DNA of 64,000 nt from Bacteroidaceae bacterium (GCA_902362375.1 CABIVS010000003.1:35240-99239), one strand, 5' to 3'; shown: positions 17,196 through 26,297, counted from the stretch's first letter. Program-made: numbers and translations. The notes: generated by a model not told the origin, from the letters alone.

Positions 17196-20045
17196 GCAGT
17201 TAGCACAGCAGTGACAAGTTGCAAGGACTACGATGATGATGTTAAAAATTTGCAGGAGCAAATTGATAAGATTACATCTACAAGTCCGGTCAGCTCGGAA
17301 GAATTGAAAGCGGCTGTTGATAAAGCTAAAAGTGAATTGACAGAACTGTTGAACAAGAAAGCTGATATTACAGCTTTGGAAAAAGAAATTCAAGATTTGA
17401 AAGATGCCTTAGCTAAAGGGGGAGATGAAGCTTTATTGGCAGATCTTGCAAAACAGTTGGCAGACAAGACTAATTTGTTGACATGGGAGAATCTTAAGAC
17501 TGATGAAACCATTGCTAAATTAAAAACGGATATTGATGCTTTAAATAAAGTATCATCAACTTTGGATGCTTTGGTAAAAGCAGAGCAAAAATATAAAGAA
17601 TCAGGTGATTTAAGTGGATTTGACAACACAAGCTTCGATGCATTAATCAATAATAGCATTAAAGAGGCAATAGAGAAAGAGGGTGATATTGCTGCATATG
17701 TTCAAGGTGTAGTACAGAAAGCTACTTTAGCTGATTTTAAAGCTATCAATAATGAAGTTTCTACTTTGACAGGTGGTGTTTGGAAATCCATGGAAGCATT
17801 TATTACAGATTGCTATACTCTTTTATATGATAAAGAAGATGGTATTCTGGCTAGATTGACAGAACTGGAAAAGTTGCAAGAAGCTGTAGATGCCTTCATT
17901 AAAGAGAATGATAATTACGAGAAGTATGCTGATATTCTAAACCAAATTGAAGCATCCAGACAGGCTTTGACTGCGTTGAGTCTTCCTGCAGGTAGTAAAA
18001 ATCTAACAGAAGCAATTGAGGCTATAATAAAAGCACAATTAAAAGAAGAAGATTCGTCACTTGCTAGCTTAAAGAAAGAACTTCAAGATGAGATCAATGC
18101 TATCAAGAAGATGGTGCAAAGCGTATCATTTGTTCCTAAGACATCCGATAGAATAGTAAACTTTACTACGTTGTATGCTAAATCAAAAGCGGCAGATGCC
18201 AATTATGGAACAATTACTCTTGATGGTGCTTCTACTCAAGAAGTTATGTTCCGTATTTCTCCTGCTGATGCTGCTGAATCATTTGTAGACAATTATGATG
18301 TGACTTTTAGTGCAGATAGAGAAATGACGAGAGCTGTGCAGGTAGATCAGTTTGTGGTAGTTGATAAGCCAGTTGTAGATGGTGGCTTAGTAACTTATAC
18401 AATTAAGTCTAATGCTACAAAGAGCTTTGCTGTGTGTATGCACGTAGTTACTAAAGAAGATAAAGTAGAAACATTAGGTAAAACAGATATTACTTCTGAT
18501 TATTTCGCAGCTATTGTTGGAAAGAAGTATTTGGTAGATGCATATTATAAAGCAAATTCTGGTACTGATGTAGATATGGAACTTCCTTATGATGTTAAAG
18601 ATGGCAAGGCAGAATATAACGATAAAGGTCGTGTTGTATTGTCTGTATCTAATAGTGCAGATGGAACTACTCCGTCAGAGGTTGAATTGTCTGAATATCC
18701 GGGCTTTGATCCAAAATCTTTGACTACAACATTTAGTGTAGTTAATGACACTTACTTCAAGGTTAGTGGTACTGCTGTAATGCTGAATGCCTATGAGACT
18801 CCAAGTTATATTGGCCAAGTTACAGATGTTAATGCGAAAGTGACTGCTGCAGGCTTCTATACTCCTGCTGCTGATAAGAAGATTGGTACAGTGACTGTTA
18901 CTAAGACAACTAAAAAAGCTACTATTGATTATGGTAAGATTGAACCTGCAACTTGGAGTAATGACGCACAAACTGTTGCAGCTTCGAAATTCCCATTGAA
19001 TAAGATTTATGATGCTGAAGACGTGAAGTTGACTCTTACTGAATTCCAAGCTTTGACAGGTGAAGTAGTGAAAGAAGCAAATGATAAAGTTTATTTTGCT
19101 ATTTCTACAGATCCTTCTTCTAAAAATGAATTAACAGCTGTCATTGCAGCACAAACTCCTGCCGGTGTTTATCCTATTAAGGCTAAATTTACTTCTGATG
19201 GTAGAGAAATTATAGTTACTGCTACTATTACAGTACAAAACCCTGAAATTGCAGAGTTGGCAGTAGATAAATATCTTTGGGGTGGAACAGCAACAGCTGG
19301 TAAAGTTGGATTTACTCCAACACTGGATCAGGAAGAAAAACCATCTTCTATTACTTTGAGCTATGACTTATCTAAGCTGTTTACTAACTATTCTGCTGTG
19401 CAGGCAGCTGTTACTGGTGTTACAGGTGCTACTTTGAAAATTGATGTTCCTAATTGGGATAAGATTAAAGGTATTAGCTATAGTGAACCGACATTGACAT
19501 TTAAGAAGGATGAATATACAGGTAAGACTACAGATGGAAAAGATGCGAAAGTACAAATCGTTGCTACAGTGTCTTTAGCGGGTACGACTACACCTCTTCA
19601 GAAATTAACAGCTGATGTAAATATCAATGATATTAGTGGTTCTTGGGTTGCTGGTAAGAAAGCAGTAGAACTGAACAGCAAGGCTGGTGTTTATCCTTTG
19701 GCCGATGGATTTAGTTGGAATGATATGAGAGGTAAAGCTATGTGGAAAGATGGTAGTCAGGTAGATGACCAAGTTGAGTTTGGCACAGCTACTCCACTCG
19801 CTATTTATGGTCTGACTGCTCCTTCATTCAAATTTGTAGATGCTAAAGGCAAAGATACAACTTGTCCATACTTAACAGTTGGTAATGATGGTAAGTTGTC
19901 ATTTACAACTACTGGTAAAGGATATAATTTCCAAACTGATTATACCGCTTACGTAATGATTGTTGCTAGCTCACAATGGGGTACAATTACTAATTATGCA
20001 AATAATAATGTAATAACAGTAACTATACCTGCTAATGTGAAGTAA
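17148..20045 (+). CDS. Phase-variable S-layer-like surface lipoprotein with coiled-coil stalk
   Basis: The 965-residue product has the same first 16 residues as the cassette 1 lipoprotein, a lipobox ending at Cys 25 (VTSC) and the same acidic KDYDDD export-type tail. After that it differs completely: residues of about 30-325 are Lys/Glu/Leu-rich heptads with the look of a long coiled coil, followed by a beta-rich region of repeated Thr-rich Ig-like segments to the C-terminus. No collagen-like run is present. It lies 64 bases after the right inverted repeat, so it is probably switched by inversion. The S-layer-like assignment is by resemblance to Bacteroides phase-variable lipoproteins. Confidence 0.85.
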   Translation: MKRKFVKVMFFGALALAVSTAVTSCKDYDDDVKNLQEQIDKITSTSPVSSEELKAAVDKAKSELTELLNKKADITALEKEIQDLKDALAKGGDEALLADLAKQLADKTNLLTWENLKTDETIAKLKTDIDALNKVSSTLDALVKAEQKYKESGDLSGFDNTSFDALINNSIKEAIEKEGDIAAYVQGVVQKATLADFKAINNEVSTLTGGVWKSMEAFITDCYTLLYDKEDGILARLTELEKLQEAVDAFIKENDNYEKYADILNQIEASRQALTALSLPAGSKNLTEAIEAIIKAQLKEEDSSLASLKKELQDEINAIKKMVQSVSFVPKTSDRIVNFTTLYAKSKAADANYGTITLDGASTQEVMFRISPADAAESFVDNYDVTFSADREMTRAVQVDQFVVVDKPVVDGGLVTYTIKSNATKSFAVCMHVVTKEDKVETLGKTDITSDYFAAIVGKKYLVDAYYKANSGTDVDMELPYDVKDGKAEYNDKGRVVLSVSNSADGTTPSEVELSEYPGFDPKSLTTTFSVVNDTYFKVSGTAVMLNAYETPSYIGQVTDVNAKVTAAGFYTPAADKKIGTVTVTKTTKKATIDYGKIEPATWSNDAQTVAASKFPLNKIYDAEDVKLTLTEFQALTGEVVKEANDKVYFAISTDPSSKNELTAVIAAQTPAGVYPIKAKFTSDGREIIVTATITVQNPEIAELAVDKYLWGGTATAGKVGFTPTLDQEEKPSSITLSYDLSKLFTNYSAVQAAVTGVTGATLKIDVPNWDKIKGISYSEPTLTFKKDEYTGKTTDGKDAKVQIVATVSLAGTTTPLQKLTADVNINDISGSWVAGKKAVELNSKAGVYPLADGFSWNDMRGKAMWKDGSQVDDQVEFGTATPLAIYGLTAPSFKFVDAKGKDTTCPYLTVGNDGKLSFTTTGKGYNFQTDYTAYVMIVASSQWGTITNYANNNVITVTIPANVK

Positions 20046-20101
20046 AACAGATAAAACCCTTCTTCACCTTGTGTGAAGAATACGCCGAGAAGAAACAGAG
20101 T

Positions 20102-20132
20102 GAAGGATTTGGCTTGTGAAAGTCAATCCTTC
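20102..20132 (+). other. Hairpin with shared loop, after lipoprotein gene 2
   Basis: GAAGGATT pairs with AATCCTTC around GGCTTGTGAAAGTC, placed like the hairpin at 15506 in cassette 1; the stem differs but the loop motif TTGTGAAAGT is kept. Confidence 0.6.
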
Positions 20133-20152
20133 CAATTCTGTTCTTCTTATAG

Positions 20153-20309
20153 AAAGGGATACCTCCCTTATTTCCCACAGGTATCCCTTTTTTTATTTCA
20201 TAACATCTCCTTATTTGCACTAGAACCAATTTGCTAGTCCCTTATTTCCCTATAGATTAAGGAGATGTTTTGAGAGTATAGAGAGCCCGGGCTTGTGAAA
20301 GTCCGGGTC
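20153..20309 (+). repeat. 3'-flank direct repeat, copy 2
   Basis: Nearly identical to 15556-15714. Contains terminator GGGATACCT/AGGTATCCC plus T-run (20156-20194), a perfect 12-bp inverted repeat AACATCTCCTTA (20202-20213) / TAAGGAGATGTT (20258-20269), and a GC-rich hairpin (20283-20310) with loop GCTTGTGAAAGT. Confidence 0.85.
20156..20194 (+). terminator. Terminator of cassette 2
   Basis: Identical stem to 15559-15597, followed by seven T. Confidence 0.85.
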
Positions 20310-20323
20310 TTCTCATTATTAAT

Positions 20324-20821
20324 TTATTTATCGGATTGAATACGATGAAAGTCTTTATCATACAGTCCTACAAGTAAGTTTTGTCCTTTATCATTCACTT
20401 TCAGTCCGCCATACATGGCTTTTTGATAAAGAGTATCTTGTCCCTCTTCAAAGAAGAAAGATTCGGCACCGAGGAAGAGCCTGTGATGTACTATTTTATA
20501 TTTGATGACCAGTTCACCGCTGTTTACCGGTTCTAAAGTGTTTTGCAGTCGCACTATTTCTCCTACCTGATTACTGTCAGTTCGAAGTACGGCATAACCG
20601 CGTGTGGCAGTTTGTTCGTCTACCAGAGCTGATGAGGCTTCCTGGTAGTTAAGTCTCATATAGTCTCCTTGCATGAGAGAGCGGGGATCGACAGGAACTA
20701 ACTGTAACAAAACCAACTGTCCGTCTTTCAATATCTGCTCTTTCTTATAAACCGACCAGTTGAAATACCCTAGTAACAGTATCAGGTTTACGATAATCAA
20801 TATTCGGCTATATTTTTTCAT
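20324..20821 (-). CDS. GDYXXLXY-domain membrane-anchored protein
   Basis: The 165-residue product has one N-terminal membrane segment (ILIIVNLILLLGYFNWSVY) and the signature GDYMRLNY (GDYXXLXY) about residue 53, in the context LVPVDPRSLMQGDYM. The family is known by this motif but has no proven role. I chose the ATG at 20821 (MKKYSRIL); it overlaps the stop of the DUF4401 gene by 14 bases. It is the last gene of DUF2157-DUF4401-GDYXXLXY, a set commonly found together. Confidence 0.88.
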   Translation of the reverse strand: MKKYSRILIIVNLILLLGYFNWSVYKKEQILKDGQLVLLQLVPVDPRSLMQGDYMRLNYQEASSALVDEQTATRGYAVLRTDSNQVGEIVRLQNTLEPVNSGELVIKYKIVHHRLFLGAESFFFEEGQDTLYQKAMYGGLKVNDKGQNLLVGLYDKDFHRIQSDK

Positions 20822-21782
20822 GTCTTGTTCTTTTTTGAGTGAAGAAATACCAGGCTGCAATACATGCAATTCCGATGAAGAAAAGCGTAATGGATTTGGT
20901 GAGCAGGCTCAAATTCAAATCATAATAGTATTTGGAAACGGCATAGATAAAGAGAAGGAGTGCAGCGGCACACTCTGCTCTATAACCATAATGAAAACAT
21001 ATTAAAATCAGTAACAAACTGCCGGATAAATAAGGAGCAAATACGGTAGGCAGACAGATGATAATACAAAGAACGTAGATACCAATCTGATTCACCGGAT
21101 TGTCGACTTTCATGACTTGCATGATTTGTTGAATTATGATAAGAAGTCCTACCCATATACAAACGGACAATATGCCCGATACGAGCCAGCTATTTGTTTC
21201 CGATACCAGATAATTGATTGATAATCCTCCCAGTGAGACGATACTGGATATAAATAAACCGGCATGAAACGGTCTGTATTTAAAAAAGTAATTCCCCCTC
21301 TCTATCCACTCAAACAGCTTTACTTCGAAGATATTGATAAATAGAAATGCTCCAAGGATAGGGATTACTGCTATTTGCAGGGGATAAAACGAAGAAAAGA
21401 CATAGGCAATTTCTCCAAATAAAGATATATTAAACAGAATGACTGAAAGAAAGGGGAGAATGAATCCTCTTGATAAAAAGAAAGTGAGTATACTGATTAT
21501 TATAAGTATAAAGAAGAGGGCATGAATATTAGCACTCATGCCAAAGCCTGCCAATACGCATCCTGCTATATATAAAGTGATGTTCATCGCATCCAGAAAA
21601 GGCCGGACAACGACGCGGCTGATTGTTAACGTAGTAATGATTAACAAAATTCCTATAATCAGACTGGAAATCTCGGATTGAATGATTCTGGCAAGTGCCA
21701 GAAATCCCAGAAAGAAAATAGCCGTCAGGATTCCCCCGATAATGGATACGACTTGAATAGTGAGGTTATGCTTCTGTGCCAT
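20808..21782 (-). CDS. DUF4401 polytopic membrane protein
   Basis: The 324-residue protein is almost wholly hydrophobic, with about ten predicted membrane segments starting with IIGGILTAIFFLGFLALA. It matches DUF4401 by layout and by its partners. Its start overlaps the DUF2157 stop by 17 bases and its end overlaps the GDYXXLXY start by 14 bases, implying translational coupling of all three. No catalytic motif is visible and the function is unknown. Confidence 0.82.
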   Translation of the reverse strand: MAQKHNLTIQVVSIIGGILTAIFFLGFLALARIIQSEISSLIIGILLIITTLTISRVVVRPFLDAMNITLYIAGCVLAGFGMSANIHALFFILIIISILTFFLSRGFILPFLSVILFNISLFGEIAYVFSSFYPLQIAVIPILGAFLFINIFEVKLFEWIERGNYFFKYRPFHAGLFISSIVSLGGLSINYLVSETNSWLVSGILSVCIWVGLLIIIQQIMQVMKVDNPVNQIGIYVLCIIICLPTVFAPYLSGSLLLILICFHYGYRAECAAALLLFIYAVSKYYYDLNLSLLTKSITLFFIGIACIAAWYFFTQKRTRHEKI

Positions 21783-22683
21783 ACCATTGCTTTTTTAGAT
21801 GAAGAATGATGTAAATAAGTAAAGTTGTCCCGGTGATGACAATAATTCCTCCATAGAAGAATATCTGAACATCCCTAAGATCACTTTTAGATATGAATGT
21901 AGTCAATAAAATCATTAATGTGGCAAAAGGAATGATAGCGAGATAGAACAGACTCTTTTCTCTCCATCCGTACCAAAGTCCCGCTGCGAATAGAAGGACA
22001 GTAGTTATGAGAGGAACAGATAATATGGTATAATCATCACAGATGGCCGCCATTAACAGAAAGCTGGTGTGTAGAATGGTAGCCAACGAAAGAAGACTGA
22101 CAAACCAACGATTGTTTCTGTTCAAATGACCTTTTGCACTCATCCATTCCGTAATAATAGTTGCCACGGCACATATCCAGGTTACTGCATTGCCCAATAG
22201 AGTTATTTCCCAAGAGCCATAGCCGGCAATTTGTATATTATACAGCCATATCGTAGTACAAAGTAATCCGATGAACGTCAGCCATAACGGAGCGAAGCGG
22301 ATAGCAATCGCCCAGAGAATGGTGAAAAGAGTCCATCCCAGAAAGAGATCGTAAGCATCGGCCCCTGTTTGGTAAATTTGTCCGAAGACAGCGAAAAGCG
22401 TACCTATCAGAAATGTAGCTCCGGTGAGGAGAATTTGTTTGACGAGCTTACTCCAACGGGTAAATGTAGCGAGCAGGACAGAGACTACTAATAATACTTC
22501 TACCATTCCTAATTTGGCAAATTTAGGTAGTTCATCCCAGTTATAGGCAAAAAAGAAGACGATGCCTGCCACTGTAAAGCCAACGCCCACTGCCAATAAA
22601 AAAATAGAAAGGAATTGATTCCACTGTTTTTTATCTGCATGTAGAGCTTGTCGGGGTAAAGGCGAAAGGTCGGGCTTTTCCAT
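21766..22683 (-). CDS. DUF2157 polytopic membrane protein
   Basis: The 305-residue protein has a short cytoplasmic N-terminus and then about nine to ten membrane segments. The region VGVGFTVAGIVFFFAYNW, followed by FAKLGMVEVLLV and TGATFLIGTLFAVFGQIYQTGADAY, is typical of DUF2157. It is the first gene of the three-gene membrane operon. The function is unknown; the family is widespread. Confidence 0.85.
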   Translation of the reverse strand: MEKPDLSPLPRQALHADKKQWNQFLSIFLLAVGVGFTVAGIVFFFAYNWDELPKFAKLGMVEVLLVVSVLLATFTRWSKLVKQILLTGATFLIGTLFAVFGQIYQTGADAYDLFLGWTLFTILWAIAIRFAPLWLTFIGLLCTTIWLYNIQIAGYGSWEITLLGNAVTWICAVATIITEWMSAKGHLNRNNRWFVSLLSLATILHTSFLLMAAICDDYTILSVPLITTVLLFAAGLWYGWREKSLFYLAIIPFATLMILLTTFISKSDLRDVQIFFYGGIIVITGTTLLIYIILHLKKQWYGTEA

Positions 22684-22762
22684 GTGTTTTTACTTTTTGA
22701 TAATTGCAAACATAAGAAAATAAAATGATTTCCACTTCAAGATAGACTATAAAATAGACTAT

Positions 22763-22812
22763 AAAAAGGTATGACTTACCTTATTGCGATTAGCAATAAT
22801 AGTAAGTCATAC
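22763..22812 (-). terminator. Terminator after the pyruvate oxidase-like gene
   Basis: GTATGACTTAC pairs with GTAAGTCATAC, with an inner TTATTGC/GCAATAA stem. On the minus strand it is followed by TTTTT. Confidence 0.8.
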
Positions 22813-22850
22813 TTTGGGAGAGGTATTGAAGATCCTAAAAAGAGAATAAC

Positions 22851-24590
22851 TTAAAATACCTCCCGTATATGCTTAAAGTTAGAATTGATAGTATCAATAA
22901 CTTCTTGTGAGCGACCGTTGATTAACAACTTGTACATTGACTGTGCAAAACCCACCATTTGTCCGAATTCGATTTTCGGAGGCATGGCCAGTGCATTCGG
23001 ATCAGTCATGATATTGACAAGTACCGGACCATCCAGTTCGAATGCATTAAGTAAGGTAGTCAATACTTCTTCCGGATCGCTGACATTAAAGCCTGCCATT
23101 CCCATTGCTTCAGCCACTTGGGCAAAGTCCGGATTCAGCATATTTGTCTGCCAGTCTGGCAGTCCGTCCACTTCCATTTCCAACTTCACCATTCCTAGTG
23201 AGCGGTTGTTGAATACGATGATTTTGATCGGCAACTTATATTGGACAACAGTTTCCAAATCTCCTAGAGTCATAGACAGTCCGCCGTCTCCGCAAAGTGC
23301 CACTACCTGACGATCCGGATAAGCTAGTGCGGCGCCGATGGCTTGCGGCAAAGCATTTGCCATAGAACCGTGATTGAAAGAACCCAGCATGTGGCGTTTG
23401 CCTGTTGCTTGCAGATAACGCGCTCCCCACACACAAGTCATTCCCGTATCTACTGTGAACACAGCATCATCCGAACTTAGTTTGTCTATTTCGGACATCA
23501 CATATTCGGGATGAATCTTATTTACATCACCTTTATCTTCCGTGTAAGCAGCCAGATCCTTCTTTACTCCTTCATATCTTTTGAGTTGTTTCAACAGGAA
23601 CGAATCATCCGTCTTCGGATTCAGCATACGCAATAAACTTTGGATGCTAAGTTTAACATCACCGCAAAGTCCGATATCCACCTTTGCACGGCGTCCCAGA
23701 CGTTCGGGCTTTATGTCAATCTGTGCTATCTTGATGTCATCCGGCAAGAAAGCGGAATATGGAAAGTCAGTGCCGAGCATGAGAAGCACTTCGGCTTCAT
23801 GCATACTGTAATAGCCCGACGGCATTCCCAGCAATCCGGTCATACCCACTTCATACGGATTTTCATATTGCACCTCCATCTTTCCTTTGAAAGTATATAC
23901 AACCGGAGCGTTCAGCTTCTCGGAAAGCGCAATCACTTCCTCGTGAGCTCCCCGGCAACCGATGCCGCAGAAAAGAGTGATGCGTGTATGTTTGTTTAAC
24001 AACTCGGCTAATTGAGCCAGATCTTCTTCCGACGGACAAACTTCCGGTGGGGCAGGATAGTTGATAACCGACGAGTCGACAGCAACGGCAGAAGCCTTTG
24101 CCAAGTCACCCGGAAGCCCGATAACGGACACCCCTTTGCGGGTGACAGCCGTTTGTATGGCCGACTGGAGCATACGTGGAAATTGCTTGGGAGTAGTGGC
24201 TACTTCATTATAATAACTGCAATCGTTAAAAAGTTTGATGGTATTCGTCTCCTGAAAATATTCCGTGCCGAATTCACCGGTAGGAATTGTAGAGGCGATG
24301 GCGATTACCGGTGCGCCGGATCGGTGTGCGTCATACAAGCCGTTAATCAGATGAACATGCCCCGGTCCGCTACTTCCCGCACAGCATCCCGGACGACCGG
24401 TCAGTTGTGCTTCTGCAGCAGCGGCATATGCTCCTGTTTCTTCGTGGCGCACATGTATCCATTTTACTTGATCGTTTTTTCTGACTGCTTCGTTTACTTC
24501 ATTCAGACTGTCGCCTGTTACGGCGTAGATGCGTTCAACTCCGGATTTTACCAGAGTATCTATCAGTTGTTCTGCTATTTTTTTTGCCAT
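22851..24590 (-). CDS. ThDP-dependent pyruvate oxidase/dehydrogenase (PoxB-like)
   Basis: The 579-residue enzyme has the three-domain acetohydroxyacid synthase/pyruvate oxidase fold. The N-terminal PYR domain has the catalytic Glu in HVRHEETGAYAA. The ThDP-binding motif in the C-terminal PP domain begins GDGGLSMTLGD and ends IVFNN. The C-terminus (FAQSMYKLLINGRSQEVID) resembles the membrane-binding tail of E. coli PoxB, suggesting a quinone-linked pyruvate dehydrogenase giving acetate; this is inference. The start at 24590 (MAKKIAEQL) is where family similarity begins; the longer frame to 24695 was rejected. A terminator follows, and the gene is transcribed alone. Confidence 0.85.
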   Translation of the reverse strand: MAKKIAEQLIDTLVKSGVERIYAVTGDSLNEVNEAVRKNDQVKWIHVRHEETGAYAAAAEAQLTGRPGCCAGSSGPGHVHLINGLYDAHRSGAPVIAIASTIPTGEFGTEYFQETNTIKLFNDCSYYNEVATTPKQFPRMLQSAIQTAVTRKGVSVIGLPGDLAKASAVAVDSSVINYPAPPEVCPSEEDLAQLAELLNKHTRITLFCGIGCRGAHEEVIALSEKLNAPVVYTFKGKMEVQYENPYEVGMTGLLGMPSGYYSMHEAEVLLMLGTDFPYSAFLPDDIKIAQIDIKPERLGRRAKVDIGLCGDVKLSIQSLLRMLNPKTDDSFLLKQLKRYEGVKKDLAAYTEDKGDVNKIHPEYVMSEIDKLSSDDAVFTVDTGMTCVWGARYLQATGKRHMLGSFNHGSMANALPQAIGAALAYPDRQVVALCGDGGLSMTLGDLETVVQYKLPIKIIVFNNRSLGMVKLEMEVDGLPDWQTNMLNPDFAQVAEAMGMAGFNVSDPEEVLTTLLNAFELDGPVLVNIMTDPNALAMPPKIEFGQMVGFAQSMYKLLINGRSQEVIDTINSNFKHIREVF

Positions 24591-24677
24591 AGCTGTAATT
24601 GGTTTAGGATTGATTTTTATGTAATAACAGATGGCTGCAAAGAAAAGTTCTAATTTAACATATACTAATAACACCTT

Positions 24678-24691
24678 TGTGTCGGGACACA
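24678..24691. promoter_or_regulatory. Palindrome upstream of the PoxB-like gene
   Basis: TGTGTC-GG-GACACA, a perfect 14-bp inverted repeat about 88 bases ahead of the start codon and 136 bases ahead of the divergent winged-helix gene. Candidate operator. Confidence 0.4.
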
Positions 24692-24826
24692 TCACCGCTT
24701 TTATGTTAAAATTAATTCTGTAACAACTTTTTAGTAAAGACGCATAAACAATTGCAGTATCCTTTTGTTATCTTTATAGGCGAAATCTTAACCTAATGTA
24801 TTAAACCTCTTAATTACTCTAGAAAA

Positions 24827-25045
24827 ATGAACAGAAATGAAATCGGTGTGAATGCCGGTAAGGTTTGGCAACTGCTTAGTAATAATGAGAAGTGGAGCTA
24901 TGGACTTTTGAAGAGAAAATCCGGGCTGAAAGATAAAGAGCTGGGTGCCGCTTTGGGCTGGTTGTCAAGAGAGAGCAAAATAGAGTTCGATCAGTGCGAT
25001 GAAGAACTTTATGTATATCTCTGTGTGAATGTTTATATTGGCTAA
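24827..25045 (+). CDS. Small winged-helix protein
   Basis: The 72-residue protein matches the short winged helix-turn-helix family common in Bacteroides: VWQLLSNNEKWSYGLLKRKSG, then LKDKELGAALGWLSRESKI and a beta-wing ending. Such proteins are usually annotated as DNA-binding, but no target is known. It stands alone, divergent from the PoxB-like gene, and has its own terminator. Confidence 0.8.
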   Translation: MNRNEIGVNAGKVWQLLSNNEKWSYGLLKRKSGLKDKELGAALGWLSRESKIEFDQCDEELYVYLCVNVYIG

Positions 25046-25073
25046 AAGAGTTTGACACTTTAACGAGAACAGA

Positions 25074-25127
25074 AGAATCTCCGGAGGAATGACAGCATAA
25101 TCAGCACTTCGGAGATTCTCGTTTTTT
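25074..25127 (+). terminator. Terminator after the winged-helix gene
   Basis: AGAATCTCCG pairs with CGGAGATTCT, followed by six T. Confidence 0.8.
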
Positions 25128-25216
25128 ATCCTTTTTCTGCTTTATGTATCTTCCTTTCAATGGATTTCCGGAAATAATTCTGTTACTTTGCATCACGAAT
25201 TAAAATGTAAGAAACA

Positions 25217-26230
25217 ATGAGAAGTTTTGCCTCCGACAATAATTCCGGTGTGCATCCGTTGGTAATGGAAGCATTGAACCGGGCCAATATAGACCATTCT
25301 TTAGGATATGGCGATGATAAATGGACAGAAGAAGCCGTAGCGAAGATAAAGGATACCTTTACGCCCAACTGTGTCCCCTTGTTTGTATTTAACGGAACAG
25401 GTAGCAACGTGGTAGCATTGCAGTTGATGACCCGTCCGTATCATTCCATCTTTTGTGCGGAAACGGCTCATATCTATGTAGATGAATGCGGCTCTCCCGT
25501 GAAAATGACAGGTTGTCAGATTCGCCCGATCGCCACTCCTGACGGTAAACTTACCCCGGAATTGATGCAACCTTATCTGCATGGTTTCGGCGACCAGCAC
25601 CATTCACAACCCAGAGCCCTCTACATCTCCCAATGTACCGAACTTGGCACCATTTATACTCCCGAAGAATTGAAACGTCTGACAGACTTTGCCCATCTGA
25701 ATGGCATGTATGTACACATGGACGGAGCCAGAATAGCCAACGCCTGTGCTGCTTTGAATCTTACCTTAAAAGAACTGACAGTAGATTGCGGAGTCGATAT
25801 TCTTAGTTTCGGCGGAACGAAGAACGGACTGATGATGGGAGAGTGCGTGATTGTATTTAATAAAGACTTGCAATCGGAAGCCCGCTTCATCCGTAAGCAA
25901 TCCGCCCAATTAGCGTCGAAGATGCGTTACCTCTCTTGCCAGTTTACAGCATATCTCACAGATAACCTCTGGCTGAAGAATGCCAGTCATGCCAATGCAA
26001 TGGCTGCTATACTCTATGCTGAATTGAAGAAACTGCCCGAAGTAACTTTCACTCAAAAAGCCGAAAGTAACCAGTTATTCCTCACCATGCCCCGCCTGGT
26101 TATCGACCGGATGCTGGAGTCTTATTTCTTTTATTTCTGGAACGAAGAGAAGAATGAAATCCGTCTGGTAACTTCTTTTGATACCACAGAGGAGGATGTA
26201 GGCGAGTTTATAAGACTTTTAAAACGTTAA
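25217..26230 (+). CDS. Low-specificity L-threonine aldolase
   Basis: PLP-dependent fold-type I lyase that splits threonine or allo-threonine to glycine and acetaldehyde. The 337-residue product begins with FASDNNSGVHPLVMEAL, has the conserved HMDGARIANA and the PLP lysine in SFGGTKNGLM. Length and motif order fit the ltaE/ltaA family; the related beta-eliminating lyases are the alternative. TTACTTTG, a near -7 box, is 27 bases upstream. It stands between the winged-helix gene and the BamA-like gene on the same strand. Confidence 0.9.
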   Translation: MRSFASDNNSGVHPLVMEALNRANIDHSLGYGDDKWTEEAVAKIKDTFTPNCVPLFVFNGTGSNVVALQLMTRPYHSIFCAETAHIYVDECGSPVKMTGCQIRPIATPDGKLTPELMQPYLHGFGDQHHSQPRALYISQCTELGTIYTPEELKRLTDFAHLNGMYVHMDGARIANACAALNLTLKELTVDCGVDILSFGGTKNGLMMGECVIVFNKDLQSEARFIRKQSAQLASKMRYLSCQFTAYLTDNLWLKNASHANAMAAILYAELKKLPEVTFTQKAESNQLFLTMPRLVIDRMLESYFFYFWNEEKNEIRLVTSFDTTEEDVGEFIRLLKR

Positions 26231-26289
26231 AAAGGAAATCCGGAACAACAAAAGCGCCTGAAACTCTGTTGTAATAAGAAGTTTGAAAC

Positions 26290-26297
26290 TAACTTTG
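26290..26297 (+). promoter_or_regulatory. -7 box for the BamA-like gene
   Basis: TAACTTTG, a perfect TAnnTTTG, 23 bases ahead of the ATG at 26320; a TTG lies about 18 bases upstream. Confidence 0.55.

Noticed and set aside
24591..24695. N-terminal extension of the PoxB-like protein
   Set aside because: The added 35 residues are not part of the fold and would use up the promoter region with the palindrome.
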